A stretch of 64,000 bases of DNA from Bombella dulcis (GCF_026385505.1 NZ_JANIDV010000002.1:186001-250000); one strand, 5' to 3'. Positions 18,519 through 27,444 are shown, counted from the stretch's first letter. Notes: generated by a model not told the origin, from the letters alone. Numbers and translations are program-made.

Positions 18519-18670
18519 TCCTGCCTTCATGGTGTCGGCCATCATTGGCCCGGCAGGTTGTGCGCCTCTGGTCATACTCGTTCTGGAATAGTAATAAAGT
18601 TGCGGGACATGATCTGGTCATGACCCGTCCTGATGGTTACGGTGGTGACAGCAGAATGAAGGATTATGTG

Positions 18671-19177
18671 ATGAAAATGACAGGATACAGGGCTGCCAGC
18701 CTGTGTGGAGGCCTGATGGCTCTTTCCATGGGGGCGGTTGCCAGCGTGGCACCGGCCCGGGCGGAAGGGCTGGACCGTGTCTATGGCGTGCAGGCCCAGC
18801 TGTCACCGACGCCTCTTGTGGCTGGCAGTAATGCCGCTTCCACGGCGGATCTGCTCAAGACCCAGCTCGGCCCGAATTTCCGGCAGAAGCAGGAGCTGAA
18901 GGTCGTGTCCATCGGGCAGGGACAGTATAGGCTTGGTCAGTACCGCATGAGGGTCCGGCTACATCATGGCCCGAATGGCAGTTATGACAATGGCACGATG
19001 AGCTACGTGATCTCTGCCAGCCTGAGCCGGATGAGCAGTGACCATACGGCTTCCATCTTCACAAGGGTACGGGGTGTCCTGAAGCTGCATGACGGTCAGG
19101 CTGCGGGAACACTGCCTGCCAACCGTTATTTCACGGGTACGGTACAGATCAACGCCATTGCAGCAAAGCTGTTCTGA
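18671..19177 (+). CDS. Secreted protein of unknown function, 168 residues
   Basis: A Sec signal MKMTGYRAASLCGGLMALSM...APARA precedes a mature domain of about 135 residues rich in Ser, Gly, Arg and Gln. The tail RYFTGTVQINAIAAKLF looks strand-forming. No catalytic motif or cysteine pair is visible. The ATG at 18671 follows AAGGA; longer in-frame starts add a non-signal leader. The next gene starts about 27 bases on and is also a small exported protein, so the pair may be co-transcribed. I do not recognise the family. Confidence 0.7.
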   Translation: MKMTGYRAASLCGGLMALSMGAVASVAPARAEGLDRVYGVQAQLSPTPLVAGSNAASTADLLKTQLGPNFRQKQELKVVSIGQGQYRLGQYRMRVRLHHGPNGSYDNGTMSYVISASLSRMSSDHTASIFTRVRGVLKLHDGQAAGTLPANRYFTGTVQINAIAAKLF

Positions 19178-19203
19178 CAGAAGTGACGGGGAGAGGCATG
19201 GGC

Positions 19204-19560
19204 ATGTGGCGGTTCATGAAGCGTGGTGTGGCAGGGCTGGCCTGCCTGATGGCTCTGGCCGGGGCGGAAGCAGCTGACCTGTCTCTCCCTGCCTCCGGGA
19301 TCAAGGCTTCCTACAGTCCTCTTGCTGTGCCCACACGGATGACGCCGCTGACGGACTCTCTGGAGACGCTGCTGAACCGGCATTATCGTGTTGTTGCGGC
19401 CCATCAGGCGGGCGGAGAGGAGATACTGGTCCTGCACCTGAAGGGGACTCAGGCCGTGGCCGGAACCACGGCTCTCTGTGCCCTGACGATGCCTGCTCCG
19501 GAGAAGGATCAGAACGTCGTGACATCCCGCTGCTGGTCCCTGAATCAGCCCGACAGGTGA
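19204..19560 (+). CDS. Secreted protein of unknown function, about 118 residues
   Basis: MWRFMKRGVAGLACLMALAG with an AEAA cleavage region forms a normal Sec signal. The mature part of about 95 residues has two cysteines (ALCALTMP and TSRCWSLN) that could form a disulphide, and a predicted alpha/beta pattern around SLETLLNRHYRVVAAHQAGG. The start at 19204 fits the GGGAGAGG spacing best; 19198 and GTG 19183 are alternatives. It follows another exported unknown on the same strand. No family recognised. Confidence 0.65.
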   Translation: MWRFMKRGVAGLACLMALAGAEAADLSLPASGIKASYSPLAVPTRMTPLTDSLETLLNRHYRVVAAHQAGGEEILVLHLKGTQAVAGTTALCALTMPAPEKDQNVVTSRCWSLNQPDR

Positions 19561-19701
19561 CGGGCAGGGGAGGGCACAAGAAAGCCATTCTGTCAGAATG
19601 ACAGGTATGCTACCCGTTTTACAACATCATGCAGTCTGTCACGCCTCATGCTTTTTCCCGGTAATGGGGAGACGGGACTGTCCAGGGGGGAAGGTATTTC
19701 T

Positions 19702-20142
19702 ATGGTTGATTCGGTTTACAGTCTGCTGGGCTACGAAGCAGAGGTACGGCAGCTGGGCAAGAAGATCGGTCGTCTTTCCAAGCATGAGCTTTTCTCGCAG
19801 GACCTGTCTCCTTTCCCCAATGCCCATCCACGGGTCCAGCCCAGGCATGAGACCTTTTACCGTGAAATCGAGGCGTCCCATCAGTTCTACCGGCAGATGG
19901 TCAGCTCCATGGAGCGTGAATTCCATACGCTGTGCGAGCGTTTTTCGTCAGAGCGTTATTATGCGGTGGATGGTGATTTCAACCGGATGATGGTGACATT
20001 CAACGGTGATGCCGCCAATGACACGCTGGCATCCATGCGTTTCATGAATCGTTTCATCCAGTGCCTGAAAAAGGGTGCTCCTTTCGGGGAAGATGATGCA
20101 CATGTCCTGTTTGCCAATTATGGGCGGCTGGTCGTTCGGTGA
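19702..20142 (+). CDS. Hypothetical cytosolic protein, about 146 residues
   Basis: MVDSVYSLLGYEAEVRQLGK begins a soluble, helical, charged protein with no signal or membrane segment. The acidic and aromatic residues (FYREIEASHQFYRQMVSSME, FSSERYYAVDGDFNRMMVTF) suggest a folded helical domain. GGGGAAGG lies about 8 bases before ATG 19702; the frame is open to 19648 but that extension looks like leader DNA. The TRIC channel follows 54 bases after its stop. I do not recognise the family. Confidence 0.6.
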   Translation: MVDSVYSLLGYEAEVRQLGKKIGRLSKHELFSQDLSPFPNAHPRVQPRHETFYREIEASHQFYRQMVSSMEREFHTLCERFSSERYYAVDGDFNRMMVTFNGDAANDTLASMRFMNRFIQCLKKGAPFGEDDAHVLFANYGRLVVR

Positions 20143-20195
20143 AATGACAGGGGCAGCATGATCCCGGCAGGATGGCGCACGTCAGGTGAGGCAGC

Positions 20196-20813
20196 ATGAC
20201 GTTCGATCTCTATACCACGCTCTATATCATCGCCATCATTGCCGAGGCCATGACGGCTGCCCTGCTGGCCGGGAAGCTGGAGATGGACCTTGTCGGCGTG
20301 TTCCTGCTGGGATGGATCACGGCTCTGGGGGGCGGGTCCATCCGTGACGTGCTGCTCAACCATTATCCGCTTTCATGGGTGCGTCATCCCAGCTATCCGC
20401 TGATCACAGGTTTTGCGGCTCTGGCGACCATTATGGTGGCCCAGCACATGCACCGGTTGCGCAGGCTTTTCCTGTTTCTGGACGCCATCGGTCTGGTCGT
20501 GTTTACCGTGATGGGCTGCCAGGTGGCGATGACGGAACATCTCTCGGTGGTCTGTGTCATCATTTCAGGCATGATAACCGGATGTATGGGGGGAGTGCTG
20601 AGAGACATACTCTGCAATGACATTCCGCTCCTGTTCCGGTCAGAACTGTACGGGACGGTCTCCGTCACCACGGGGATCGTGTTCCTGTGCTGTTCCCATG
20701 TTGTGGATAACAGGAATGTGGAGCTGATCATATCCATGGTGTTCGGCATCAGTTTCCGGCTTCTGTCCATCCGTTACAACTGGACGCTGCCCCGTTTCAG
20801 TTACCGGTCCTGA
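20196..20813 (+). CDS. Trimeric intracellular cation channel family protein (YadS/UPF0126)
   Basis: A 205-residue membrane protein with seven hydrophobic segments and an internal repeat. LLGWITALGGGSIRDVLLNH in the first half and IISGMITGCMGGVLRDILCN in the second are the duplicated TRIC motif (GGG.IRD / GG.LRD). Prokaryotic TRIC proteins form K+-permeable trimers. The first repeat keeps GGGSIRD and the second GGVLRD. The ATG at 20196 follows GTGAGG. Convergent with ynfA. Confidence 0.9.
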   Translation: MTFDLYTTLYIIAIIAEAMTAALLAGKLEMDLVGVFLLGWITALGGGSIRDVLLNHYPLSWVRHPSYPLITGFAALATIMVAQHMHRLRRLFLFLDAIGLVVFTVMGCQVAMTEHLSVVCVIISGMITGCMGGVLRDILCNDIPLLFRSELYGTVSVTTGIVFLCCSHVVDNRNVELIISMVFGISFRLLSIRYNWTLPRFSYRS

Positions 20814-20823
20814 ACTGCCTCTC

Positions 20824-21168
20824 TCAGGTCCTGTCATGGGGTGCCAGCAGGATGAGCAAGGCTCCTGCCAGGCAGAGGGCAGCTCCGGTCATGTCCCAGC
20901 CGTCTGGTGCCATACCTTCCACGGCCCAGCCCCAGAGCAGGCTGATGACAATATAGATGCCGCCATAGAGGGCATAGGCCCGGCCTGCATGGTCGGAAGG
21001 GCTGAAGGTCAGGAGAATGGCGAACAGGCTGAGGCATAAACCGCCCGGTATCAGCCAGAGGGGTGTTCTGCCCAAGCGCAGCCATGCCCATGCCGAAAAA
21101 CAGCCTGCAATCTCGGCACAGGCAGCGAGGCTGTAGAGAAGGCCGGATGTCAGGAGGGTGGGCATCAT
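20824..21168 (-). CDS. ynfA: YnfA-family (UPF0060) small membrane protein
   Basis: A 114-residue four-TM protein. It contains the family core [40 protein letters not shown] and [20 protein letters not shown], matching the YnfA length and order. YnfA relatives are SMR-like small exporters. ATG 21168 was chosen by comparison with the family N-terminus; ATG 21180 is in frame. Its stop lies ten bases from the TRIC gene stop, tail to tail. Confidence 0.9.
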   Translation of the reverse strand: MMPTLLTSGLLYSLAACAEIAGCFSAWAWLRLGRTPLWLIPGGLCLSLFAILLTFSPSDHAGRAYALYGGIYIVISLLWGWAVEGMAPDGWDMTGAALCLAGALLILLAPHDRT

Positions 21169-21851
21169 GGGGTGTGGCATCCTAAGGAACGGCCAAGGAG
21201 GTCCAGCTCAGGAGATTATATGCAGATATTCCGTTCTTCAGAAGGTGTGCTGGTCGTCTCTGTTAGCATGGTCTAGCCGAAGATAAAGTTTGAGGAGTAT
21301 ATTTTTTAGAAAATTCTTTGGTCGATGGGATTTTTGGTGTTGGTTGTTTATTATTTAAATGATTAAAATAAATTGCAATTTGAATTATAGTATAATTTTT
21401 ATAAAAAATAATTTAATAATTATCAAATTTTTTAAATTCAAGTTTGAGAATATTTTTTGATGCTTTGTTTGAGGTAGTATCTATTATACTTGTGACAAGA
21501 GGGAGATTACTTCTGTTATGAGATTTTAAAAGTTTGGGAAGAAAGAATGCTGCAAGGGATAAAGTGTTGTGATGTTTTGTGCACATGTTCTCGAATGACG
21601 TTTTTAATTTTGGTGGTTTGAGAATGGAGATTGTGTCATCGCTGCGAGTAAGATCGTTCAGATCAAGGAGGCGGGCAGATGGCACCGTGGACTCAGAGTA
21701 CCGATCCGGAGTTTCAAGTTCTGATTCTCCTGTCGGCTTCAGAAGAAATAGTCTGTCATAGTGCAGCAGAAAGTCCGGATGTGACCATTCTGGCCCTGGT
21801 CGTTGGCAGTTACATGCCCATGCCGAGAGCATCCTTCTAGAGAGCGGGGTG
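21169..21851. other. AT-rich patch between ynfA and dinB
   Basis: From about 21270 to 21640 the base composition drops sharply, with runs such as TAATTTTTATAAAAAATAAT, quite unlike the GC-rich neighbours. No transposase, repeat end or tRNA remnant was seen. The only sizeable frame is the minus-strand one at 21413-21832. It could be a degraded foreign insertion. Confidence 0.5.
21413..21832 (-). CDS. Doubtful ORF of foreign composition, 139 residues
   Basis: The frame from ATG 21832 encodes a hydrophilic protein with HYDRLFLLKPTGESELETPD near the start, and a Lys/Asn/Ser-rich tail translated from the AT-rich patch. No signal, TM or known motif was found. The purine stretch AGAAGG is directly adjacent to the ATG, too close for a normal ribosome site. 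The frame extends upstream into dinB to 21925. Either a remnant of an imported gene or chance. Confidence 0.25.
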   Translation of the reverse strand: MLSAWACNCQRPGPEWSHPDFLLHYDRLFLLKPTGESELETPDRYSESTVPSARLLDLNDLTRSDDTISILKPPKLKTSFENMCTKHHNTLSLAAFFLPKLLKSHNRSNLPLVTSIIDTTSNKASKNILKLEFKKFDNY

Positions 21852-22970
21852 ATGGCAGGGCATGGAGGCAATGGGACAGACCGGCAGGATGAGGCGACCA
21901 TCCGGCGTATTCTCCATGTGGACATGGATGCGTTCTATGCGTCGATCGAGCAGCGGGATAATCCGGCCCTGAAGGGCAGGCCTGTGGCCGTGGGGCGGGG
22001 GGCCGGCCGGGGTGTCGTGGCCGCAGCCAGTTATGAGGCCCGTGCATTTGGAGTGCGCTCTGCCCTGCCATCCCATATGGCTCTGGAACGCTGCCCTGAA
22101 CTGGTTTTCGTGCCGCCCCGTTTTGAGGTCTATCGGGCTGTATCAGCTCAGATTCATGCCATTTTCAGGCGTCATACGCCTGTCATCCAGCCTCTGGCAC
22201 TGGATGAGGCCTATCTGGATGTCACGGAGCAGTGGCAGGATTACGGGTCCGCCACGGCCCTTGCCGAATCCATCAGGGGGGAGATTCGGCAGCAGACGGG
22301 ACTGACGGCTTCAGCTGGGGTGTCCTATAACCGGTTTTTGGCCAAGCTGGCATCCGGGCAGCGCAAGCCTGACGGGCTGTTCGTTATTCCCCCGTCTCAG
22401 GGGGCGGCTTTTGTGGCAGACCTGCCCGTGGAGAAGTTTCACGGTGTGGGGCCAGCAACGACCAGACGGATGCATGGCCTGGGAATCCATACGGGAGCTG
22501 ACCTGAGAACATGGACAGTCCCGGAGCTGAAGAAATATTTTGGCAGTTCGGCCCGGTTCTATCATGACATTGCCAGAGGGATGGATCATCGCCCCGTGGA
22601 GGCCAACAGGCCGAGGAAATCGTTGGGGACGGAGACAACCTTCGCTCATGATGTGGCGGAATGGGACAGGCTGGCAACGACACTGAATGAGATTGTCAGC
22701 CGACTGGCGGCCGGATGTGTCCAGCGGCGCATTGCCGGGAAGACGGTCACGCTCAAGCTGCGTTATGCCGGATTCCAGACCGTGACACGTGCCCGCTCCG
22801 CACCGTTCCCCATCGTGGAAGAAGCCGTCCTGCGGCAGATGGCTCTGGAGCTGCTGGGCAGTTTTTTCCCTCTGGACAGGTCCGTCAGGCTGCTTGGCCT
22901 GACCATTTCTTCTCTGGTGCCGTATGCCGAGAAGACCCCACCGGTGCAGCTGCGCCTGTTTGAGCCGTAA
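21852..22970 (+). CDS. dinB: DNA polymerase IV (Y-family, DinB)
   Basis: A 372-residue translesion polymerase. Catalytic motifs are present: ILHVDMDAFYASIEQRDNPA (metal Asp), VAAASYEARAFGVRSALPSH, and PLALDEAYLDVTEQW (Asp-Glu pair). The helix-hairpin-helix region FHGVGPATTRRMHGLGI and the little finger follow. The C-terminus PPVQLRLFEP carries a beta-clamp binding motif (QLRLF). A GTG at 21849 immediately precedes the ATG at 21852. No LexA-box was identified upstream. Confidence 0.95.
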   Translation: MAGHGGNGTDRQDEATIRRILHVDMDAFYASIEQRDNPALKGRPVAVGRGAGRGVVAAASYEARAFGVRSALPSHMALERCPELVFVPPRFEVYRAVSAQIHAIFRRHTPVIQPLALDEAYLDVTEQWQDYGSATALAESIRGEIRQQTGLTASAGVSYNRFLAKLASGQRKPDGLFVIPPSQGAAFVADLPVEKFHGVGPATTRRMHGLGIHTGADLRTWTVPELKKYFGSSARFYHDIARGMDHRPVEANRPRKSLGTETTFAHDVAEWDRLATTLNEIVSRLAAGCVQRRIAGKTVTLKLRYAGFQTVTRARSAPFPIVEEAVLRQMALELLGSFFPLDRSVRLLGLTISSLVPYAEKTPPVQLRLFEP

Positions 22971-23084
22971 GAATGACGTTCTCATGGCGGCGTGCGGATT
23001 TGCTTGTCTGCACTCCCTGAAAGGAAGATGATGAGGCTGGTCACTGTGACCATGAAGCTGGGTTTTCCCTGATATGGAGGGGTT

Positions 23085-23921
23085 ATGAGCGGTTTTCCCA
23101 AGAGTGCGGCTGATCGTGTGACGCTGAATGATGGCCAGACCATGCCGTGGATCGGGCTTGGCGTGTGGGAAACACCACCTGATGAAACGGCCAATGTCGT
23201 CAGGACGGCCATCGAGCTTGGTTACGGGGCTGTTGATACGGCCCGTCTCTATCGTAATGAGGCAGGAGTCGGAGAGGGGCTGAAAGGTCATCCCGAGATG
23301 TTCGTCACCACGAAGGTCTGGAATGATGAACAGGGCTATGATGCGACCCTGAAGGCCTTTGATGAGAGTGCCCGTCTGCTACAGCGTGACGTGGTGGACC
23401 TCTATCTCATTCATTGGGCCATGCCCCAGCAGGGCCTGTACGTGGATACGTGGAAGGCCCTGATCGAGCTGAAAAAGCAGGGGCGTGTCCGTTCCATTGG
23501 CGTGTCCAATTTCGAGAAGGATCACCTTCAGAAGATCATTGATGAGACGGGTGTCGTGCCGGCAGTCAATCAGATCGAGATTCATCCGTTCTTCCAGCAG
23601 GAGGAACTGAGGGCCTTTCATAAGAGTGTCGGCATCCAGACGGAAGCATGGCGGCCTCTGGGGAAGGGCACCGTGCTGAAGAATGACCTGATTGCCGATA
23701 TTGCCAGGCGGCACGGCAAGAGTCCGGCTCAGGTGATTCTGCGCTGGCATCTTCAGAATGAGGTGGTGGTGATTCCCAAGTCTGTACATCGGGAGCGCAT
23801 GGCCGAGAATCTGGACCTGTTTGATTTTGTGCTGCCCGAGCAGGAGATGGCCGAGATTGCGACCCTGCATCGTGAAGATGGCCGCATGGGTGAGAATCCG
23901 GCACATCCGGTCTTTGACTGA
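23085..23921 (+). CDS. Aldo/keto reductase, 2,5-diketo-D-gluconate reductase type
   Basis: A 278-residue NADPH-dependent AKR. The catalytic tetrad is visible: Asp in GAVDTARLYRNEAGVG, Tyr in the same segment, Lys in FVTTKVWND and His in LYLIHWAMP. The nucleotide-binding end VIPKSVHRERMAENLDLFDF is present. The closest named relatives are DkgA/DkgB, which reduce 2,5-diketo-D-gluconate to 2-keto-L-gulonate, or small aldehydes such as methylglyoxal. Acetic acid bacteria make ketogluconates, so that substrate is plausible. The ATG at 23085 follows TGGAGGGG. A terminator follows the stop. Confidence 0.9.
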   Translation: MSGFPKSAADRVTLNDGQTMPWIGLGVWETPPDETANVVRTAIELGYGAVDTARLYRNEAGVGEGLKGHPEMFVTTKVWNDEQGYDATLKAFDESARLLQRDVVDLYLIHWAMPQQGLYVDTWKALIELKKQGRVRSIGVSNFEKDHLQKIIDETGVVPAVNQIEIHPFFQQEELRAFHKSVGIQTEAWRPLGKGTVLKNDLIADIARRHGKSPAQVILRWHLQNEVVVIPKSVHRERMAENLDLFDFVLPEQEMAEIATLHREDGRMGENPAHPVFD

Positions 23922-23929
23922 TCAGAACA

Positions 23930-23957
23930 GGATGTATCTCACGTCAGAGATACATCC
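23930..23957. terminator. Hairpin terminator between the aldo/keto reductase and parE
   Basis: GGATGTATCTC pairs perfectly with GAGATACATCC across the loop ACGTCA. There is only a short T-containing tail (TTCCTT). It sits between convergent genes. Confidence 0.7.
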
Positions 23958-23984
23958 TTCCTTGCCTGTGGGTAGGTACTGTTT

Positions 23985-25970
23985 TCAGATGTCGAGAAGT
24001 TCGACAGAGCGTGCCTGTTCCTGAATGAACTGGAAGCGCAGCTCCGGTTTGCGGCCCATGAGGCTTTCGATCCGTTTCCGTGTCAGAAGGGTCTCTTCGG
24101 TCGGAACGGTTACCCGCAGGAGCGTGCGGCGTGTCGGGGACATGGTTGTTTCCTTGAGATCGGAAACGGGCATTTCCCCCAGCCCTTTGAAACGGGAAAT
24201 CTCGACCTTGGCATTGGGTTTGAAATCCGTTTTCAGGCGGCGGTCACGGTCAAGATCGTCCATGGCATAGACGGTCTTGCTGCCATGTGTGAGCCGGTAC
24301 AGAGGAGGCTGTGCCAGATAGAGGTGCCCCTGCCGGACGAGATCAGGCATTTCCCGGAAGAAGAAGGTCATCAGCAGGGACGCAATATGGGCACCGTCCA
24401 CATCAGCATCCGTCATGATGATGACCCGGCCATAGCGGAGCCTGCTCAGGTCCAGCGTCTTGCCAAAACCGCAGCCCAGAGCCTCGATCAGGTCCCGCAG
24501 CTCGGTATTGGCCCGGAGCTTCTCCTGTGTGGCAGAGGCCACATTGAGAATCTTGCCACGCAGGGGCAGAACGGCCTGTGTTTCCCTGTCACGGGCCTGA
24601 CGGGCCGATCCGCCTGCAGATTCGCCTTCGACGAGAAACAGTTCCGTTTCATGCGCATTGCTGCGGGAGCAGTCCGTCAGCTTTCCGGGCAGACGCAGAC
24701 GGCGTGTGGCGGTCTTGCGGGTGGTTTCACGGGCTTCACGGCGGCGCAGACGCTCTTCCGCCCGTTCGACGATGTAGCCCACAAGGCTATCGGCCTGCTG
24801 GGGGTTCCCGCCCAGCCAGTGGTCGATGCGGTCCCTCAGGGCACCTTCCACAAGGCGGCTGGCCTCCTGCGTGGTCAGTCTGTCTTTTGTCTGCCCCTGA
24901 AACTGTGGATTGCGGATGAAGACGGACAGGCGGGCATTGATGGTTCCGAGAACGTCTTCAGCCGTGATGGCATTGGCACGGCGAATCTTGCGCTGGTCAC
25001 CCCAGCTGCGGAAGCCTTTCACCAGGGCGGCTCGGAGGCCGTTTTCATGTGTACCACCCTGCGGGGTGGGAATGGTGTTGCAGTAGGAGATGAGAGAGCT
25101 GGTGCCCTGGTCCAGAAAAGCAACGGCCCATTCAACCCGGCCTCCGGGCTGTCCATCCGCCGCAAGGGGGAGTTCGGCATCACCCGCCCAGAGCGGGGTC
25201 AGCAGGGCGGGTGATGGGCCGAGATCAGCCGTCAGGGCATCTTCCAGCCCATTGGGATAGGCGATGACAGCTTCGGCAGGGGGAGCGTTCTCGCCCTTCA
25301 GGAGGTCTGGTGCGCAGGACCATGAAATGCTGACACCCCGGAACAGGGCCGCCTTGACCTGACACTGGCGATAAAGACGGGCCGGGGAGAAATGCTGGCT
25401 GCCAAAGATGTCACTGTCCGGCGTGAAGCGCACCATCGTACCCCGCCGGATGGCTGGCTTCGTGCTTTCCAGCGTGCTGGTTGGCAGACCACGGGAAAAG
25501 GTCTGCCGCCAGCCCTTGCGGCTTCGATAGACCTCGACTTCCAGCCGGGAGGCCAGGGCATTGACCACCGAACTGCCCACGCCATGCAGACCGCCTGACG
25601 TGGCATAGGATTTGCCCGAAAATTTTCCGCCCGCATGGAGGGTCGTGAAAATGACCTCAAGGGCTGATTTTTCAGGAAAACGGGGATGCGGGTCAGTCGG
25701 GATGCCACGGCCATTATCACGCACCATCAGGGTGTGTGAGTCTTCCAGATGAACCTCGATGGTCGTGGCGTGGCCCGCCACGGCTTCATCCATGGCATTG
25801 TCGATGATTTCGGAGGCAAGATGATGATAGGCCGTATCGTCCGTACCGCCGATATACATGCCGGGACGGCGGCGGACAGGCTCCAGTCCCTCGAGAACTT
25901 CAATGGCCCCGGCATCATAATTTTCAGCTGGCTGGGAACGGGAGGAATCCTGCTCGAACATGTCGGCCAT
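23985..25970 (-). CDS. parE: DNA topoisomerase IV subunit B
   Basis: A 661-residue type IIA topoisomerase ATPase subunit, which decatenates chromosomes together with ParC (not in the window). The GHKL motifs are IIDNAMDEAVAGHA (Asn/Glu), VRDNGRGIPTD and SGGLHGVGSSVVNALA. The TOPRIM region shows FLVEGESAGGSARQARDRET, PLRGKILNVASA and IIMTDADVDGAHI. The C-terminus is RFKGLGEM...ELRFQFIQEQARSVELLDI. The ENYDAGAIEVLEGLEPVRRR start and lack of the GyrB-specific insertion favour ParE over GyrB. ATGs at 25970 and 25961 are both possible. Confidence 0.95.
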   Translation of the reverse strand: MADMFEQDSSRSQPAENYDAGAIEVLEGLEPVRRRPGMYIGGTDDTAYHHLASEIIDNAMDEAVAGHATTIEVHLEDSHTLMVRDNGRGIPTDPHPRFPEKSALEVIFTTLHAGGKFSGKSYATSGGLHGVGSSVVNALASRLEVEVYRSRKGWRQTFSRGLPTSTLESTKPAIRRGTMVRFTPDSDIFGSQHFSPARLYRQCQVKAALFRGVSISWSCAPDLLKGENAPPAEAVIAYPNGLEDALTADLGPSPALLTPLWAGDAELPLAADGQPGGRVEWAVAFLDQGTSSLISYCNTIPTPQGGTHENGLRAALVKGFRSWGDQRKIRRANAITAEDVLGTINARLSVFIRNPQFQGQTKDRLTTQEASRLVEGALRDRIDHWLGGNPQQADSLVGYIVERAEERLRRREARETTRKTATRRLRLPGKLTDCSRSNAHETELFLVEGESAGGSARQARDRETQAVLPLRGKILNVASATQEKLRANTELRDLIEALGCGFGKTLDLSRLRYGRVIIMTDADVDGAHIASLLMTFFFREMPDLVRQGHLYLAQPPLYRLTHGSKTVYAMDDLDRDRRLKTDFKPNAKVEISRFKGLGEMPVSDLKETTMSPTRRTLLRVTVPTEETLLTRKRIESLMGRKPELRFQFIQEQARSVELLDI

Positions 25971-26011
25971 TCTGTAATCCTGTCTGTCGGGGCGTGAGGG
26001 AAGGGGCGGGT

Positions 26012-26548
26012 TCAGCCCCGGCGTCTGCGGTGGCTGCTGGAGCGGTGCGGCGGCTGTGGGGCCGTGCAGCTCTCAAAGGAAGATGGCTGAACGATATCCT
26101 TGGCATCGGCATAATGGGCGAGGTCGCTCTTCGAATCGTCCAGAGCTTCAATCTCGTCATACATGGGGACGCGCTGCGCACAGAAAGCCGTGCCGGACTT
26201 CAGGCCACCGAGGGACTGCACGTCAGCCAGCTGGGTGATGTAGTCATCATGTTTCTTCTGCGCCTGATGGCCATAGGTACGACGGAAATAGGAATCGAGC
26301 TGCTTTTCCGAGGCCGTGAGGATGGGACGGAAACGGGTGATGAACTGGTTGTAGCGGTCCTGTGTCTGGCAGGAGAGGGCCGTGACCATGAGTTCCGACT
26401 TCAGGCCCGCCAGATTGAAAGCTGAGTGATCTTCTGCCGAAGAATGACACGCAGCTGCCCGGGAGGCAGGTGCAAAGGCAAAAAAAGCCGCAGTAGTAAG
26501 GGCCAGTCCAGTTCTGGAAAAGGACAGGCTGCGAAACAGAAGAGACAT
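26012..26548 (-). CDS. Secreted protein of unknown function, 178 residues
   Basis: The signal MSLLFRSLSFSRTGLALTTA...SRAAA precedes a helical mature domain of about 145 residues with four cysteines (AACHSS, LSCQTQ, FCAQRV and SCTAPQ) that could form two disulphides. It ends in a basic Ser/His/Arg-rich tail (SSSHRRRRG). The start at 26548 is where the signal begins; an in-frame extension to 26620 was rejected. It lies 41 bases upstream of parE on the same strand and may share its transcript. Unrecognised. Confidence 0.65.
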   Translation of the reverse strand: MSLLFRSLSFSRTGLALTTAAFFAFAPASRAAACHSSAEDHSAFNLAGLKSELMVTALSCQTQDRYNQFITRFRPILTASEKQLDSYFRRTYGHQAQKKHDDYITQLADVQSLGGLKSGTAFCAQRVPMYDEIEALDDSKSDLAHYADAKDIVQPSSFESCTAPQPPHRSSSHRRRRG

Positions 26549-26665
26549 GTGAAAACTCCCGCTGACAGGTTTTCTGCCTATATCACGCTCATTTGGGAAA
26601 GTCTGCCCTGAGGCAGGCAATTCTTTGGTGGATATGGCTGCGTGGTGATTAAAGAAGAGTTAGAT

Positions 26666-26758
26666 ATGATTGACAAACAAAGAAATGTGGAAGAGCGCAT
26701 TCTCATGACTGTCATGAAAGCGTATCGTGCACATCTGGAACTGGCGGATTGCGGGTGA
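26666..26758 (+). CDS. Possible 30-residue ORF
   Basis: ATG 26666 opens a short frame MIDKQRNVEERILMTVMKAY then RAHLELADCG, amphipathic and helical. An AAAGAAGAG stretch lies about 7 bases upstream. It fits the 260-base gap between a divergent secreted-protein gene and a lipoprotein gene. It could be a leader or just a chance frame. Confidence 0.25.
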   Translation: MIDKQRNVEERILMTVMKAYRAHLELADCG

Positions 26759-26809
26759 GGTCCCGGAGACGCCTTTTTTATCTGGTTTTAGTTTTCTCTG
26801 GAGTTGACT

Positions 26810-27406
26810 GTGCAGCAGAGCGGTTTTCTAGTGCGGGCTGGGGTTGTTGGGGCAACTCTTCTGGCCCTCGGCGGGTGTGTTGGCCAGCAGTCGAGGGGGT
26901 CAAACGCCGTTGATATTCCTCCCAATCCTTTCGCCAATGAGAAGCGGGCTGCCCAGTGCGAGGTATCCCCTGTCCAGACGGATGCTGAGGGGCGGATGAG
27001 CGTGACCATGACGGTCAGTACGGGTGATGGCGGCACATGCCCGTTCTCCATCAGCAAGGGGGGGGGAGGAAGCTATGTTTCTTTCGGTGTGGTGCCACCG
27101 CCCGAGTATGGCAGGGCTTTCCTGTATAACTACAATAACCGCACCTATGTGCAGTATAGGCCTGATGTGGACCACAAGGGTGATGATGCTTTCGGTGTGG
27201 AGCTGATTCCGGCTCATGCACAGCCCCGCCGTCAGCTGCTGGTGCGTGTTCATGTGGAGCAGCCGGGTAGTGTCGCTGCGGCCCCGGTAGCAGCCGAGCC
27301 GGAAAAGAAGCCGCTTGCCGCGGCAGCTCCGGCAGGGAAGAAGGTCGTGCATCATACGAGATCACGGGCGGCTCACACGGTCACCAGACACACGACTGCA
27401 AAGTGA
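26810..27406 (+). CDS. Lipoprotein of unknown function
   Basis: About 198 residues. GTG 26810 is preferred over TTG 26804 because GGAG lies 6 bases before it. A lipobox LGGC ends the signal (VVGATLLALGGCVGQQ). The mature domain CEVSPVQTDAEGRMSVTMTV...QLLVRVHVEQPG looks beta-rich, including DHKGDDAFGVELIP, reminiscent of Ig-like or cadherin-like periplasmic folds. A low-complexity Ala/Lys/His tail follows (residues about 150-198), perhaps a peptidoglycan-contacting segment. Family not recognised with certainty. Convergent with the OmpA-like gene. Confidence 0.7.
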   Translation: MQQSGFLVRAGVVGATLLALGGCVGQQSRGSNAVDIPPNPFANEKRAAQCEVSPVQTDAEGRMSVTMTVSTGDGGTCPFSISKGGGGSYVSFGVVPPPEYGRAFLYNYNNRTYVQYRPDVDHKGDDAFGVELIPAHAQPRRQLLVRVHVEQPGSVAAAPVAAEPEKKPLAAAAPAGKKVVHHTRSRAAHTVTRHTTAK

Positions 27407-27444
27407 GGCAGAGCCTTCTTCACCTAGGTGAGGAATGATGAGGT

